Shown: positions 44,469 through 54,360, counted from the stretch's first letter. The stretch: 64,000 bases of DNA from Paenibacillus caui (GCF_019904135.1 NZ_JAIOGQ010000021.1:22349-86348); one strand, 5' to 3'. The notes: generated from the letters alone by a model not told the origin. A program made the numbers and translations.

Positions 44469-45257
44469 CTAGGCCTCTTGCTCTTGGCCGACAGTTTCAT
44501 CGACAATGCCAAGCTCTTCTTTAATCCAGTCGTAGCCGTCTTTCTCAAGACGTTCAGCTAGTTCCGGACCGCCGGACTTCACGATTCGTCCCTGCATCAT
44601 GACATGCACAAAGTCCGGTTTGATGTAGTTCAGCAAACGCTGATAGTGGGTAATGACGAGGAACCCGCGCTCTTCGCTCCGCATGGCATTTACACCCTCA
44701 GCCACAATACGGAGGGCGTCGATGTCAAGGCCCGAGTCAATTTCGTCGAGCACAACGACTTTTGGCTCAAGCATCATCATTTGCAAAATTTCGTTCCGTT
44801 TCTTCTCCCCGCCTGAGAAGCCTTCGTTCAGATAACGGTGGGCGAACTCGGGATTCATTTCGAGCTCCTTCATTTTCCCTTCCATCTGCCGGATGAATTT
44901 AATCAGGGAAATTTCATTGCCTTCACCCCGGCGGGCGTTGATGGCGCTGCGCAGGAAGTCGGAATTTGTAACCCCCGCAATTTCACTTGGATACTGCATA
45001 GCCAGGAACAAACCGGCGCGTGCGCGCTCGTCAACCGCCATTTCCAGCAAATCCTCATCATCAAGCGTAACGCTGCCGTCCGTTACTTCATATTTGGGGT
45101 GCCCCATGAGCGCCGATGCAAGCGTACTTTTACCAGTACCGTTCGGTCCCATGATCGCATGAATTTCCCCGCCTTTAATTTCAAGATCAATGCCTTTCAA
45201 AATTTCCTTGCCTTCAATTGTCGCTTTCAAGCCTTCAATGACAAACTTTGTGGACAT
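44469..45257 (-). CDS. sufC: Fe-S cluster assembly ATPase SufC
   Basis: 262 residues, ATG nine bases after GGGAG. Walker A is [11 protein letters not shown] (~37-47), then [12 protein letters not shown] (Q-loop), the SufC signature [13 protein letters not shown], Walker [14 protein letters not shown] and the switch His in [12 protein letters not shown]. It is the soluble ABC ATPase that drives SufBCD. First gene of the operon; it ends with TAG, so TAG is an ordinary stop in this genome. Confidence 0.96.
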   Translation of the reverse strand: MSTKFVIEGLKATIEGKEILKGIDLEIKGGEIHAIMGPNGTGKSTLASALMGHPKYEVTDGSVTLDDEDLLEMAVDERARAGLFLAMQYPSEIAGVTNSDFLRSAINARRGEGNEISLIKFIRQMEGKMKELEMNPEFAHRYLNEGFSGGEKKRNEILQMMMLEPKVVVLDEIDSGLDIDALRIVAEGVNAMRSEERGFLVITHYQRLLNYIKPDFVHVMMQGRIVKSGGPELAERLEKDGYDWIKEELGIVDETVGQEQEA

Positions 45258-45470
45258 AACTGGAAGCTCCCTTCATCTATTGGTCAATCTTCAAAGATTT
45301 TCTACGTTATTTTGACAGGGACGCCTCCCTGTTGTGATCTTTATCATATCATAATTAGTATCAAATTAGAATCATTCTAAGCAATACCGATTGATTCTCA
45401 TTGATTCTCATTTCATTCTAACGCAATTAAAACTCATTATCAACGGACCATTCCATGACAATCCGACTTA
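45258..45470 (-). other. suf upstream region with promoter-like and repeated metal-regulator half-sites
   Basis: Minus-strand order going towards sufC: a TGATAAT half-site (~45434-45440), two direct copies of TGAGAATCAA (45390-45409), the TTAGAATGATTCTAA palindrome, then a -10-like TATGAT (~45349-45354) with weak -35 TTCTAA overlapping the palindrome. A GGGAGGCGTCCCT hairpin (~45317-45331) follows in the leader. No gene is supported here. Confidence 0.55.
45366..45380. promoter_or_regulatory. PerR/Fur-family operator in the suf promoter region
   Basis: A perfect 7-1-7 inverted repeat TTAGAAT-G-ATTCTAA (minus strand). It agrees with the PerR box pattern TTAnAATnATTnTAA and is close to the Fur and Zur boxes of Bacillales. 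It overlaps the predicted -35 region of the suf promoter, so bound regulator would block transcription until peroxide or iron limitation releases it. Confidence 0.65.
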
Positions 45471-45472
45471 AG

Positions 45473-45508
45473 TAACAAACAAGGCCTGGCCGCATAAAGG
45501 CCAAGCCT
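45473..45508 (-). terminator. Terminator downstream of dps
   Basis: Minus strand: AGGCTTGGCC pairs with GGCCAGGCCT (one G-T pair) around TTTATGC, followed by TGTTTGTT. It separates dps from the suf promoter region. Confidence 0.78.
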
Positions 45509-45599
45509 GTGATCCTGCTGCTGCATTGCCGCTTTAAGAACTCCGGCTTTTTCGGCAAATTCCGCATTGGCAAAGTGATGAAGCAGATCGCCAAGGCTG

Positions 45600-46073
45600 C
45601 TAGCCCAGATAAGAACGAAGCATCCACATATGCTTCTCAAGTTCTCCCTTGTACCCGGTTAACAGGTCCGCTGTAGCGGCATCTCCCTCCTTCTCGGCGA
45701 GGTCGACGCCTTCCTGAAAGGATTCGGCTAATGTCGCAAAATCCTCGATCAACGACTGAACCATGGCCCGCTGATCCTCCTTGCCTGTCCCTTCCTGAAT
45801 CGTGGCCATTTCCAGATATTCTTTCAGCGTTGCTGCAGGTTCTCCTTTCAACATCAACAGCCGCTCTGCAATCCCGTCCATTTTAAGCGTAATTTCATTA
45901 TACAGCTCTTCGAATTTCACATGCAGGGTATAGAAGTTCTCCCCTTTTACATACCAGTGATAATTGTGCATTTTTACGTACAAAACATTAAGATTCGCCA
46001 CCTGCTCGTTCAATACCTGATGAAGCGCCTTGCTTTTGGTTTTGCCCTGAGCTTTCGAATTCGCTTTAGCCAT
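45600..46073 (-). CDS. dps: Dps/MrgA-type DNA-binding ferritin
   Basis: 157 residues. A Lys-rich N-terminus (MAKANSKAQGKTKSKALHQ) can bind DNA. The Dps ferroxidase residues are present in MHNYHWYVKGENFYTLHVKFEELYNE (His and Glu/Asp ~35-60) with DGIAERLLMLKGEP after it. Twelve subunits oxidise iron with peroxide and store it, protecting DNA. ATG follows GGGG. Its place beside suf joins iron storage and Fe-S synthesis. No PerR box was seen directly upstream of dps itself. Confidence 0.93.
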   Translation of the reverse strand: MAKANSKAQGKTKSKALHQVLNEQVANLNVLYVKMHNYHWYVKGENFYTLHVKFEELYNEITLKMDGIAERLLMLKGEPAATLKEYLEMATIQEGTGKEDQRAMVQSLIEDFATLAESFQEGVDLAEKEGDAATADLLTGYKGELEKHMWMLRSYLG

Positions 46074-46417
46074 GCTAATCCCCGCTTTCTGTTTTCATGA
46101 TAAAGGTGAAATGGTGAAATCAGATTACCCGGCTAAGGACCGGCCGGTGATAAGCTGTAGTGTCAACAAAAGGGGGAGATGTCATCCCTGATTTATTTTA
46201 CCCGCTGGGGCAAATCGCGAAACAAAGCAGCCTGACAAGCCTGCCGAGTAAACCCGAATACAAACGGCCTAAACCAAACTCAAAAATACAGATTCTTATA
46301 TTTCAAAAAAATGATGCAAAAATTCAATCTTTTCCGATATACTAACTTTACATGTACGCCAATAATAATTTGCAGCCTTGCGGCATGCATTTTGATTTAT
46401 GACTGGAGGTGTAGGTT
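46074..46417. other. dps-mtnK divergent intergenic region, no riboswitch seen
   Basis: 344 bases. I looked for a SAM (S-box) riboswitch because mtnK is often controlled by one, but the conserved GAGGGACTGGC-type core is missing. A TATACT (46337-46342) could be a -10 for mtnK with a poor -35. Otherwise the sequence is AT rich and featureless. Confidence 0.5.
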
Positions 46418-47641
46418 TTGTCATTATATCATCCCTTCACTAACGAAGAGGCTATCGAATATGCAAGATCCATTCCCGGTCATTTCCGTGAAAACGCGGA
46501 GCTGGCCTGCCGTGAAATCGGCGACGGGAATCTAAATCTTGTCTTTCATATTTCGGATCCCGCAGACGGGACAAGCCTGATTATCAAACAGGCCCTTCCT
46601 TATGCGAAGGTCGTTGGGGAATCGTGGCCGCTCAGTCTGGACCGGGCCAGAATTGAACGGGAAGCGCTGCAAATTCAGCACGCTGTTGCTCCCGACCTCG
46701 TTCCGGCCGTCTATGCTTACGATAACGAGCTTGCCGTAACGGTCATGGAGGACTTAAGCGATCATGTCATTATGCGAAAGGGACTGATCGAGGGAAGCAG
46801 CTATCCGAAGTTTGCGGAGCACATCGGGCGCTTTATCGCGAATAACCTGTTCTATACATCGGATCTCGGGATGAATCAGCAAGAGAAGAAGCTTCAGGCG
46901 GCCAGTTTTGCGAATCCGGATTTATGCAAAATAACCGAGGACCTCATCTTCGAGGACCCTTACCGCGACTCCCCGAATAACAGCTTCCCGGAGAACATTC
47001 GGAAAGAAGCGGAAGCGCTTTGGCATGACGATGAGCTTCATCTTGAGGTTGCCCTGCTGCGCGAAAAATTTCTGACCCATGCGGAGGCGCTGCTGCACGG
47101 GGATCTGCACACCGGCAGCGTCTTTGTCACGCAAGCTTCCACCAAAGTCATTGATCCCGAATTCGCGTTTTACGGCCCTATGGGCTTTGATATCGGCGCG
47201 GTCATCGCCAATCTGCTGCTTAATTTTGCGGCCCAGCCCGGCTGGAGCGCTGACGAAGAGACCTTGAAGCAGCGGCGTAACTGGCTCCTGGCTACCGCAG
47301 CAGAGGTATGGAACCATTTCGAAGCGGAATTCCGCAAGCTGTGGAGCCGCGATCTCGTGGACGTTACCGCCAAAGCTCCCGGCTATCAGGATTTGTATAT
47401 CCAAAAAATACTTCGCGACACGATCGGCTTCGCTGGCGCCAAAACCGTTCGCCGCATCGTCGGCTTGTCCCATGTCGCCGATATCGATACGATCGCGGAT
47501 GAACATGCGCAGCGTCAGGCCAGAATCACGGCGCTTAAAATCGGACAAGCGCTGATCAAGCGCGGCCGTTTTGCAAGCAGCTTTGAAGAAGTGCTGCTGA
47601 TCGCACGCGACGCCGCTGCCGCGGAAGGAGCAGTCCGATGA
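46418..47641 (+). CDS. mtnK: 5-methylthioribose kinase MtnK
   Basis: 407 residues, TTG start eight bases after GGAGG. It has an aminoglycoside phosphotransferase-like kinase fold: [15 protein letters not shown] (glycine-rich loop), [19 protein letters not shown] with the ATP lysine, [10 protein letters not shown] (hinge), [13 protein letters not shown] (catalytic loop) and [16 protein letters not shown] (metal binding). It phosphorylates methylthioribose in methionine salvage. It overlaps mtnA by four bases. Confidence 0.95.
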   Translation: MSLYHPFTNEEAIEYARSIPGHFRENAELACREIGDGNLNLVFHISDPADGTSLIIKQALPYAKVVGESWPLSLDRARIEREALQIQHAVAPDLVPAVYAYDNELAVTVMEDLSDHVIMRKGLIEGSSYPKFAEHIGRFIANNLFYTSDLGMNQQEKKLQAASFANPDLCKITEDLIFEDPYRDSPNNSFPENIRKEAEALWHDDELHLEVALLREKFLTHAEALLHGDLHTGSVFVTQASTKVIDPEFAFYGPMGFDIGAVIANLLLNFAAQPGWSADEETLKQRRNWLLATAAEVWNHFEAEFRKLWSRDLVDVTAKAPGYQDLYIQKILRDTIGFAGAKTVRRIVGLSHVADIDTIADEHAQRQARITALKIGQALIKRGRFASSFEEVLLIARDAAAAEGAVR

Positions 47642-48699
47642 GCGCACAGGAACAGAAGCCGCTGCTGAGCATCCGCTGGGAGGACGGCAAGCTATTGCTC
47701 CTTGACCAGCGGCTGCTGCCGGAGCGTATTGTGTTTGTGGAGCTGACGACGCCGGAGGAGGTATGGGAAGCGATTCACTCGATGGTCGTGCGCGGCGCGC
47801 CCGCCATCGGCATATCCGCCGCGTACGGCGTCGCGCTTGCCGCAAGCCGCTATGCCGATGATCCGGACGGCTGGCTCCCGCACGTCAAGAAAGCGGCGGA
47901 TTATCTCGCTACCTCCCGGCCGACGGCCGTCAATCTGTTCTGGGCGCTGGAACGCATGAAACAGCGCGCCGCGATTGTGGCGAAAGAGCAGCAGGGAGCG
48001 GAGAACCGCTTTTTGGGGCTGCTCGCGGAAGCCGTCCTCATCCACCAGGAGGATGAGGACGTATGCCGGCGCATCGGCGAGAACGCCCTTCCGCTCTTCG
48101 AGAGCGGGATGGGCGTGCTGACGCACTGCAACGCCGGCGGCCTTGCCACCGCGAGATACGGCACGGCTCTCGCGCCGATCTATCTCGCGCAGGAGCGGGG
48201 CATGCCGCTCAAAGTATTCGCGGATGAAACCCGCCCTGTCCTGCAGGGCGCGCGCCTAACCGCGTTCGAACTGCAGCAGGCCGGGGTTGACGTCACGCTG
48301 CTGACCGACAATATGGCAGCGGTCGTCATGTCCAAGGGCTGGGTCCAGGCCGTAATCGTCGGTACCGACCGTATTGCCGCCAACGGCGATGTCGCCAACA
48401 AGATCGGTACCTATGGGGTAGCCGTTCTGGCGAAAGCCCATGGCATCCCGTTCTATGTAGCGTCGCCGCTGTCCACGATCGATTTGAACACGCCGACAGG
48501 CCGGGATATTCCGATCGAAGAACGGCCGGAGACCGAGGTAACCGAAGCTTTTGGCAAGCGGACCGCTCCGGCAGGCGTAAAAGTATTTAATCCCGCTTTT
48601 GATGTTACGCCAAATGAATACGTGACGGCGATTATTACGGAGAAAGGAATCGTGAGACCGCCTTTCGCCGAAGGTTTGGCCGCTCTTTTCAAGAAATAA
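47638..48699 (+). CDS. mtnA: S-methyl-5-thioribose-1-phosphate isomerase MtnA
   Basis: 353 residues. Family motifs are [17 protein letters not shown] (~47-63), [36 protein letters not shown] with the active-site Cys (~160) and [21 protein letters not shown] with the Asp (~240). It converts methylthioribose-1-phosphate to methylthioribulose-1-phosphate, the step after MtnK. The remaining mtn genes are not in the window. Unlike its neighbours this gene is very GC rich in its centre. Confidence 0.95.
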   Translation: MSAQEQKPLLSIRWEDGKLLLLDQRLLPERIVFVELTTPEEVWEAIHSMVVRGAPAIGISAAYGVALAASRYADDPDGWLPHVKKAADYLATSRPTAVNLFWALERMKQRAAIVAKEQQGAENRFLGLLAEAVLIHQEDEDVCRRIGENALPLFESGMGVLTHCNAGGLATARYGTALAPIYLAQERGMPLKVFADETRPVLQGARLTAFELQQAGVDVTLLTDNMAAVVMSKGWVQAVIVGTDRIAANGDVANKIGTYGVAVLAKAHGIPFYVASPLSTIDLNTPTGRDIPIEERPETEVTEAFGKRTAPAGVKVFNPAFDVTPNEYVTAIITEKGIVRPPFAEGLAALFKK

Positions 48700-48857
48700 T
48701 GCCGTTCATTCATGCCTTCCCCGTTTTCCAAAAAAAATGAGCCTGCTAAGCCTTCTTGACTAGGTTTATAGGCCAAATGATGGTATCATAATGATTGCCG
48801 TCAGGGACTATAGGCGGACAATGTTATTATTTATAGCATTTCGGAGGAAAGAGCACG

Positions 48858-49340
48858 ATGAAAGAACATGAAGAAAACGGGTTTTTGTTTAATGTAGATA
48901 TTCTTATAAAGAGCTCGGCGAATGCTCAGGCCCTTCAGCTGCTCCTCCAACTGCTTAATAACCATCAGGGTGAGGTTGCCGATTATCGCATTAAATCAGG
49001 CATTGAGCTCGGTGAAATTATTGAAGCTTCACTTGCGGCAAAACGAAAATCGATGGTTTCTTCCCAAGTCAAGCGAAAAGAAGCCCGAAGCAAGCCGGAT
49101 GAAGCAGGCAAGCATCTGACCGCGGCGGGGGGGAATCCTGTCGGAGAATGGATTCAATCCTACATTTCCAGCAATCGTCTGGTTAGGGTCCTCATTGATG
49201 GTCCGAAAGGACGCCTGAGCATCCCATGCCGAATTCTGAATTATTTGCCCGAGAACGAGATCATTAATGTTTACCATGTAGACGAGAAGCAGGTTTACAC
49301 CTACAAGCTGAATGAGATTATCGACATTTTGGATGCATGA
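48858..49340 (+). CDS. Conserved hypothetical protein
   Basis: 160 residues, ATG behind CGGAGGAAAG. N-terminal half: NVDILIKSSANAQALQLLLQLLNNHQGEVADYRIKSGIELGEIIEASL, helical. A basic linker (~65-95) follows. C-terminal ~55 residues (VGEWIQSYISSNRLVRVLIDGPKGRLSIPCRILNYLPENEIINVYHVDEKQVYTYKLNEI) look like a small Sm-like beta barrel. I do not recognise a named family. Monocistronic, with a shared terminator. Confidence 0.65.
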   Translation: MKEHEENGFLFNVDILIKSSANAQALQLLLQLLNNHQGEVADYRIKSGIELGEIIEASLAAKRKSMVSSQVKRKEARSKPDEAGKHLTAAGGNPVGEWIQSYISSNRLVRVLIDGPKGRLSIPCRILNYLPENEIINVYHVDEKQVYTYKLNEIIDILDA

Positions 49341-49357
49341 ATCAATACGAATAAATC

Positions 49358-49399
49358 AAAGCGGACATCCCTTGCGGTTCAAGGCTATGTCCGCTTTTT
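49358..49399. terminator. Bidirectional terminator between convergent genes
   Basis: AAAGCGGACAT and ATGTCCGCTTT form an 11-bp stem. Plus strand ends in TTTTT, minus strand in TTTGATTT. It serves the hypothetical gene on the left and the DUF423 gene on the right. Confidence 0.85.
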
Positions 49400-49400
49400 C

Positions 49401-49775
49401 CTACGTTCTTTTCATTCCGGCGAGTGCGATCATTATCCATCCGGCAATAAACGCAATACCGCCAAACGGAGTAATGATGCCCAAGGCTTTGACACCGGTA
49501 ATGCTGAGCAAATACAAGCTTCCCGAAAATAGAATAATTCCGGCGAGCAATAGACGCGCTCCGAGCAGCAATCTGGAGGACTCTCCCCAAACGTTCGCCA
49601 GAAGGGCAACGATCAGAAGGCCAAGTGCATGAAACATATGATACTGGACCCCGGTTTCGTAAGTCTTCAAGGCGGTTTCGCCGATAACGGGTTTAAGCCC
49701 GTGCGCTCCAAAGGCACCGATCGCCACCGCCAGCATGCACATAAAGGCGCCAATCGCGATATACTTGCGTCCCAT
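49401..49775 (-). CDS. DUF423 membrane protein (YwdK-like)
   Basis: 124 residues with four hydrophobic helices. The family signature AIGAFGAHGLKP (~19-30) and VQYHMFHALGLLIVAL are clear, followed by GIILFSGSLYLLSITG and ITPFGGIAFIAGWIMIAL. Function in Bacillales is unknown. The start ATG 49775 has GGTGTAAAGATGGG upstream. Confidence 0.88.
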   Translation of the reverse strand: MGRKYIAIGAFMCMLAVAIGAFGAHGLKPVIGETALKTYETGVQYHMFHALGLLIVALLANVWGESSRLLLGARLLLAGIILFSGSLYLLSITGVKALGIITPFGGIAFIAGWIMIALAGMKRT

Positions 49776-49946
49776 CTTTACACCTTCCCCTCCTTTTTTC
49801 TAAACTCGAACCCTTTTATTTTAGCGCAAAAACAGCGGGCTTTTCCATTCCAATTCGTCATCTTCTAACAAAACCGGCTTGCATTTTCCTTCATAATATT
49901 GAAAAATGAACAAGAATAAGACTCTGAGACCAAAGGAGATGTGATC

Positions 49947-50384
49947 ATGGATTACGAATATCCTCAGGGAGAAAATCGTCCCCCTTTCCCCTACCGTCCC
50001 GAAGAGCAGCAGGAAAGCGAGCCGAGAAGAAAACATTCCGGTCCCGGTATCGCTTCCTTCATTATGAGTTTACTCACTATCGCGGGTTATATTGCCGGAC
50101 TGTCCTTGACGTTCGTGACACTGCACCGGATTGGGGAAGCGGAGTTGTCGGAAGAAATACTCATGAATCAGCAGGGATTTGTCATCAGCGTATTTGTGGT
50201 AATCGCCAGTGTCGTCATTAATATTGCCGGCATCATTCTGGCCATTATCGGACTGGCGCTGAAGAATCGCAAGAAGGTCTTTTCCGTGCTTGGTTTGGTT
50301 TTTGGACTGCTGCCGCTGATCATTCTGATTTTGCTGTTTATTATCGGAATTACGGTCGCCGGAACGAGCGATCTCCAGATGTAG
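49947..50384 (+). CDS. Small membrane protein with three hydrophobic segments (DUF4190-like)
   Basis: 145 residues from ATG 49947, eight bases after GGAG. A polar Pro/Glu-rich N-terminus (~1-35) is followed by SIASFIMSLLTIAGYIAGLSL-type helix 1, then FVISVFVVIASVVINIAGIILAIIGLALK and VFSVLGLVFGLLPLIILILLFIIGITVAG. This layout resembles DUF4190 proteins. Role unknown. Confidence 0.7.
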   Translation: MDYEYPQGENRPPFPYRPEEQQESEPRRKHSGPGIASFIMSLLTIAGYIAGLSLTFVTLHRIGEAELSEEILMNQQGFVISVFVVIASVVINIAGIILAIIGLALKNRKKVFSVLGLVFGLLPLIILILLFIIGITVAGTSDLQM

Positions 50385-50425
50385 CTCCTTGCTTTAAACC
50401 CATTATTGGAGAAAGGTGATTCGCA

Positions 50426-51274
50426 ATGAATCAAATTAAAATTTTCGCTGACAGCACATGCGATCTGTCTGCGGAGCTGATCAGGCAATACGATATCGGC
50501 ATCGTTCCTTTATATGTAACTTTTGATCAGGACACTTTCCGCGATGGCGTTGATCTGACACCTGCCCAGCTTTATGCCAAAGTTGACGAATCAGGCAGGC
50601 TTCCATTAACGGCGGCCCCCGCGCCTTCCGATTTCATGCAAGCCTTCGAACCATTTTTGGATCAAGGAGACCACATTCTTTATATTAGCCTGTCGTCCGA
50701 ATTATCTTCTACTTATCAAAATGCGGTCATTGCTGCAAATGAATACGAAGACGGCCGGGTGACCGTGTTTGATTCGCTTAATCTCTCCACCGGAATCGGC
50801 ATCCAGGTTCTTAAAGCGGCAAGGGCTGCGCAAGCAGGGCACACCGTCCCTCAAATCATTGAGTTATTGACTACGATTCGCCCAAAAGTGGAAACGGAAT
50901 TTATCATCGATTCCCTTGACTATTTACATAAGGGAGGTCGCTGCTCCGGCATGCAGAGCGTTGTCGCCAGTCTGCTTAAAATCCGTCCTGTGATCAAAGT
51001 GATTAACGGCAAGATGACGCCTGCTTACAAAGTGCGGGGCAGCCGTGAAAAAGCTTTTGAACAGATGGTCGGAAACGCGCTCGGCAAGCTCGAAGTGATG
51101 GATAAGGACACTTTGTTCATTACGGACTCCGTAGCGCGGGAAGACGCGAACAATCTTCGTCAAATGCTTCAGGACAAGGTTCAGCCGCAGGAAATATTTC
51201 TGACAGAAGCCGGCTGCGTCATTTCCAGCCACTGCGGTCCAAAAACGATTGGCATCATTTATTTGACTAAATAA
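50426..51274 (+). CDS. DegV family fatty-acid-binding protein
   Basis: 282 residues, ATG behind GGAGAAAGG. KIFADSTCDLSAELI (~4-18), LYISLSSELSSTYQNA, VFDSLNLSTGIG, FIIDSLDYLHKGGRCSG and the C-terminal SHCGPKTIGIIYL match the DegV fold that holds a fatty acid and its phosphorylated form as FakB in the FakA/FakB kinase system. No fakA is adjacent. Confidence 0.92.
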   Translation: MNQIKIFADSTCDLSAELIRQYDIGIVPLYVTFDQDTFRDGVDLTPAQLYAKVDESGRLPLTAAPAPSDFMQAFEPFLDQGDHILYISLSSELSSTYQNAVIAANEYEDGRVTVFDSLNLSTGIGIQVLKAARAAQAGHTVPQIIELLTTIRPKVETEFIIDSLDYLHKGGRCSGMQSVVASLLKIRPVIKVINGKMTPAYKVRGSREKAFEQMVGNALGKLEVMDKDTLFITDSVAREDANNLRQMLQDKVQPQEIFLTEAGCVISSHCGPKTIGIIYLTK

Positions 51275-51302
51275 CCTAAATTTCCATACAGGAGGAACCG
51301 TT

Positions 51303-52022
51303 ATGACATTAAAAGGAAAAACAGCAATAATCACGGGAGCAGGCAAAGGAATCGGCCGGGCCGTCGCTCAGGCGCTGGCTGCTGAGGGCGTAAACCTGGG
51401 CTTGATTGCAAGAACCGCCAAAGACCTGAAGCAATTGCAAGAGGAACTTTCCGGCACTTACGGCGTAAAGATTGCCAGCAGCGTCTCGGACATTTCCGAC
51501 CGCCATCAGGCTGAGGCCGCAGTCGCTTCGCTTCAGACGGAGCTCGGCGCGATTGATATCCTGATCAATAATGCGGGAATTCTCAAACTGGGCAAGCTGG
51601 TTGATATGGATCCCGAGGATTGGGAAAAAATTGTGCAGGTGAATCTCATGGGCACCTATTATGTAACACGTGCGGCCCTTCCTGCCATGCTGCAGCAAAA
51701 CAGCGGAGATATCATCAATGTCTCTTCGACGGCTGGAGAACGCGGATTTGCTACCGGCTCCGCCTACTGCGCATCCAAGTTTGCGGTGCTCGGGCTGACT
51801 GAAGCGCTGATGCAGGAAGTCCGCAAGTCCAACATCCGGGTTACCGCTCTTACGCCAAGCACGGTGAATACGCCGCTGGCTGCGGGAGCCGGCCTGCCGA
51901 TCGGCGACGAAGACCGCATGATGCAGCCGGAAGACGTGGCGCAGCTGATTGTAGCGGGGCTTAAGCTTCCTTCCCGGGTTATCCTGAAAACTGCGGGCAT
52001 TTGGACAACCAATCCCCAATAA
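51303..52022 (+). CDS. SDR-family 3-ketoacyl-ACP reductase-like protein
   Basis: 239 residues, ATG behind AGGAGG, 28 bases after the DegV gene. TGAGKGIGRAVAQAL (cofactor loop), ILINNAGILK, INVSSTAGERGF and YCASKFAVLGL (Ser-Tyr-Lys triad) define a classical short-chain dehydrogenase using NAD(P)H. The pairing with a fatty-acid-binding protein fits a lipid role, but the substrate is unknown. Confidence 0.9.
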   Translation: MTLKGKTAIITGAGKGIGRAVAQALAAEGVNLGLIARTAKDLKQLQEELSGTYGVKIASSVSDISDRHQAEAAVASLQTELGAIDILINNAGILKLGKLVDMDPEDWEKIVQVNLMGTYYVTRAALPAMLQQNSGDIINVSSTAGERGFATGSAYCASKFAVLGLTEALMQEVRKSNIRVTALTPSTVNTPLAAGAGLPIGDEDRMMQPEDVAQLIVAGLKLPSRVILKTAGIWTTNPQ

Positions 52023-52039
52023 GCAGGGATATGGCACGA

Positions 52040-52083
52040 AAGAAAGGCAGGCGTCCAAAGACGTCTGCCTTTCTTGTTGTTGA
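52040..52083 (+). terminator. Terminator after the SDR gene
   Basis: AAGAAAGGCAGGCGTC pairs with GACGTCTGCCTTTCTT around CAAA, followed by GTTGTTG. It also faces the convergent transporter gene, for which the reverse strand gives a similar stem. Confidence 0.8.
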
Positions 52084-52129
52084 ATCCCGGGATCAGCTCG
52101 CGCATTAGCTGCGCATTACCCCCCGGCTT

Positions 52130-53371
52130 TTAGCCAAGTTTGGTATGCGGATGGAGCTTCAAGCCTTCCTCTTTGCGCGGTCTCCGCTCGCCCGGAGGCT
52201 TGATCGTGACGGCAATGAGGAACGAGATGACACACAGAACGGCGATGACTATAAAGGTAACCTCGAATCCGCCAAGAAGCGCGGCGATAAAGGAACCCGA
52301 CAATGCGCCGAGGCCGAAGCCCTGATAAATGACGCCGTAGTTTTTGCTGTGATTTTTAAGTCCAAAAAAGTCGCCGACGATGGCCGGGAATACCGTGATG
52401 TTGCCGCCGAAGCAAAAGGCGATCGCAGCTACGGATACAAAGAACAAGGTATAATTAAGCTGCATAAAGCTTAAAACCGATACCGCTCCTGCTGTAACCA
52501 GCATCGTTCCGCAAACCACCTTGATCCGTCCGACCCGGTCCGACAGCGCGCCGAGAATAATACGACCGAGCGTATTAAAAATGGCGATCATCGCAACCGC
52601 ATTGGCTGCAGCGGTTAAATTCAGGCCCGCCATCTGAACCCCGATATCTTTTACAATCCCGATCAGATACAAACCGCTCATGCATGCGGTGAAAAATATG
52701 ATAAACAGCAAATAAGCTTCCTTGGTGCGCAGCATTTCTTTTACCGTATAATCTTTGGCAACCGGTTTTGCAGCAGAAACGGCGCCTTTATTACTTAAGG
52801 GGGCAACAACCGCATCCCGCAAAAGAAATGAACCGCCCACGATCATCACCAGAACTATAATTCCCCAATACATAAAGGCCTGGGACACGCCTGCCGATCC
52901 AATCAGCTCGCCGTTGATGTATTTGAAGATCAGGCTGCCCGTACCGTAAGCCCCTACGGAAATGCCGGATATCAATCCTTTTTTGTTTGGAAACCATTTA
53001 ATCAGATTGGACAGCGAAGTGATGTAAGCCGTCCCGTCAGCCCAACCGACGATAAGTCCTGCGAGCAGGTAAATGAGTCCGAGCGATGAAGCCTGTGAAC
53101 TGAGGATAAGCCCTGCGCCAAGCACAATTCCCGATGCTGCAACCAGTTTTCTGATGCCGATCTTTTCCTGGATTTTTCCGGCGAACAACGTGGCCAGAGC
53201 AAGCGCAAAGCTTGTAATGGAAAAGGTGACCGAAACGTTTTTAAGGTCAAAGCCGAAACGGTCTGCCAGGGGCTGATTGAACAAGCTCCAGGTGTAAATC
53301 GTTCCCAAACCCATTTGAACAATAATCGTTCCCACCACAATAAGCCACCGTTTTACAGGTTGTGTACTCAT
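52130..53371 (-). CDS. OFA-family MFS transporter (oxalate/formate or monocarboxylate type)
   Basis: 413 residues, twelve hydrophobic helices. The N-terminus WLIVVGTIIVQMGLGTIYTWSLFNQPL is typical for OFA transporters, with GWADGTAYITSLSNLIKWFPNKKGLISGISVGAYG and FGGNITVFPAIVGDFFGLKNHSKNYGVIYQGFG as further marks. These carry small carboxylates such as lactate, oxalate or formate. ATG follows AAGGAG. A promoter with TATAAT (53496-53501) lies 125 bases upstream. The lytS-lytT pair upstream on the same strand may control it. Confidence 0.9.
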   Translation of the reverse strand: MSTQPVKRWLIVVGTIIVQMGLGTIYTWSLFNQPLADRFGFDLKNVSVTFSITSFALALATLFAGKIQEKIGIRKLVAASGIVLGAGLILSSQASSLGLIYLLAGLIVGWADGTAYITSLSNLIKWFPNKKGLISGISVGAYGTGSLIFKYINGELIGSAGVSQAFMYWGIIVLVMIVGGSFLLRDAVVAPLSNKGAVSAAKPVAKDYTVKEMLRTKEAYLLFIIFFTACMSGLYLIGIVKDIGVQMAGLNLTAAANAVAMIAIFNTLGRIILGALSDRVGRIKVVCGTMLVTAGAVSVLSFMQLNYTLFFVSVAAIAFCFGGNITVFPAIVGDFFGLKNHSKNYGVIYQGFGLGALSGSFIAALLGGFEVTFIVIAVLCVISFLIAVTIKPPGERRPRKEEGLKLHPHTKLG

Positions 53372-53565
53372 ACGATCTCCTTCTTTCCGCCTTTGTTCTT
53401 TGTTGTTATCTTAGGATTGGAAAGCGGCCGGCATCGTATTCCGTATGTTACACTTTTCACAACATATAACGGCTGCTTTCCCTTGTCCTGTCTTCATTAT
53501 ATAGCAGGCAAGAAACGAGGGAGCAAAATCGGAACGAAATGCAGAAAACGGGGAATGAACGGCAG

Positions 53566-54360
53566 TTAAATATGCATAATCTGCCGAAACTCCTTAACTT
53601 TGCTCCGGCTGACCGGCACTTCATATTCCAAATCGCGCAGCCGCAGAATGTACGTATTGTTAAACCACGGAATAATTTCTCTGATTTTGGATAAATTCAC
53701 GATAAAAGACCGATGGCAGCGAAAAAATTGATCCTGGGGCAGCCTGCCGTGAAACTCCGTGATGCTCATCTGCATCACGTATTCCTCATGTTTCGTATAG
53801 ACAAGAGTGACTTTTTCCTGCGCGGAGGCGTAATAAATATCGTTGATGTCGGTCACAATTATTTTTTCATTCTTCTAAAGGTTCACTGTCTGGTTGGCCG
53901 TGCCGGCAAAAGCTACAGGCTCCGCAGCCGGTTCCGGTTCTTCGGATTTCCCGGCGGTAATACCCGAATTCCGGGCTTTGGCAGACATCTCGCGATCCCG
54001 GTTGTAAGCCGCTTCAAGCTTTTGCAGCATGCCTATGATGCGCGATTCGGGATAAGGCTTCAGGATATAATCAAACGCCTCGATTTCAAAGGCCTCCACC
54101 GCATGTTCCTTGTAAGCGGTAATAAAGACGATATACGGTTTTTTGCTGAATTTGCTAATATTCTGAGCCAGCAGAACGCCGTCCAGGGACGGGATATTGA
54201 TATCCAGAAAAATAACGTCGACTTCATTTTGCTGCAAAAATTTCAAAACATCCAGGCCGTCTTCAAAGCTGCCCACGATTTCTATATTGCTGTGGGTTCT
54301 GATCAAATAGTTAAGCTCTTCCCTGGCCAAAAATTCGTCTTCAACAGTAATAGCTCTCAT
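53566..54360 (-). pseudogene. LytTR response regulator gene with in-frame TAG in the linker
   Basis: ATG 54360 overlaps the lytS stop. The receiver domain (~1-120) is complete: AITVEDEFLAREEL, FLDINIPSLDG with the phosphate-accepting Asp, FITAYKEHAVEAF and YILKPYPE. An Ala/Glu/Pro-rich linker ends NLAGTANQTVNL-like and meets TAG at 53875-53877. The same frame then continues KNEKIIVTDINDIYYASAQEKVTLVYT and a full LytTR DNA-binding domain (FHGRLPQDQFFRCHRSFIVNL, RLRDLEYEVPVSRSKVKEF). Only a weak GTG (53856) could restart. The regulator therefore lacks its DNA-binding half unless the stop is suppressed or an error. Confidence 0.85.

Noticed and set aside
45440..45640. 66-codon frame overlapping the end of dps
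   Set aside because: Contains the dps terminator, overlaps dps in another frame, and has no start signal.
46074..46417. SAM riboswitch expected before mtnK
   Set aside because: The conserved S-box core and its terminator hairpin are not found.
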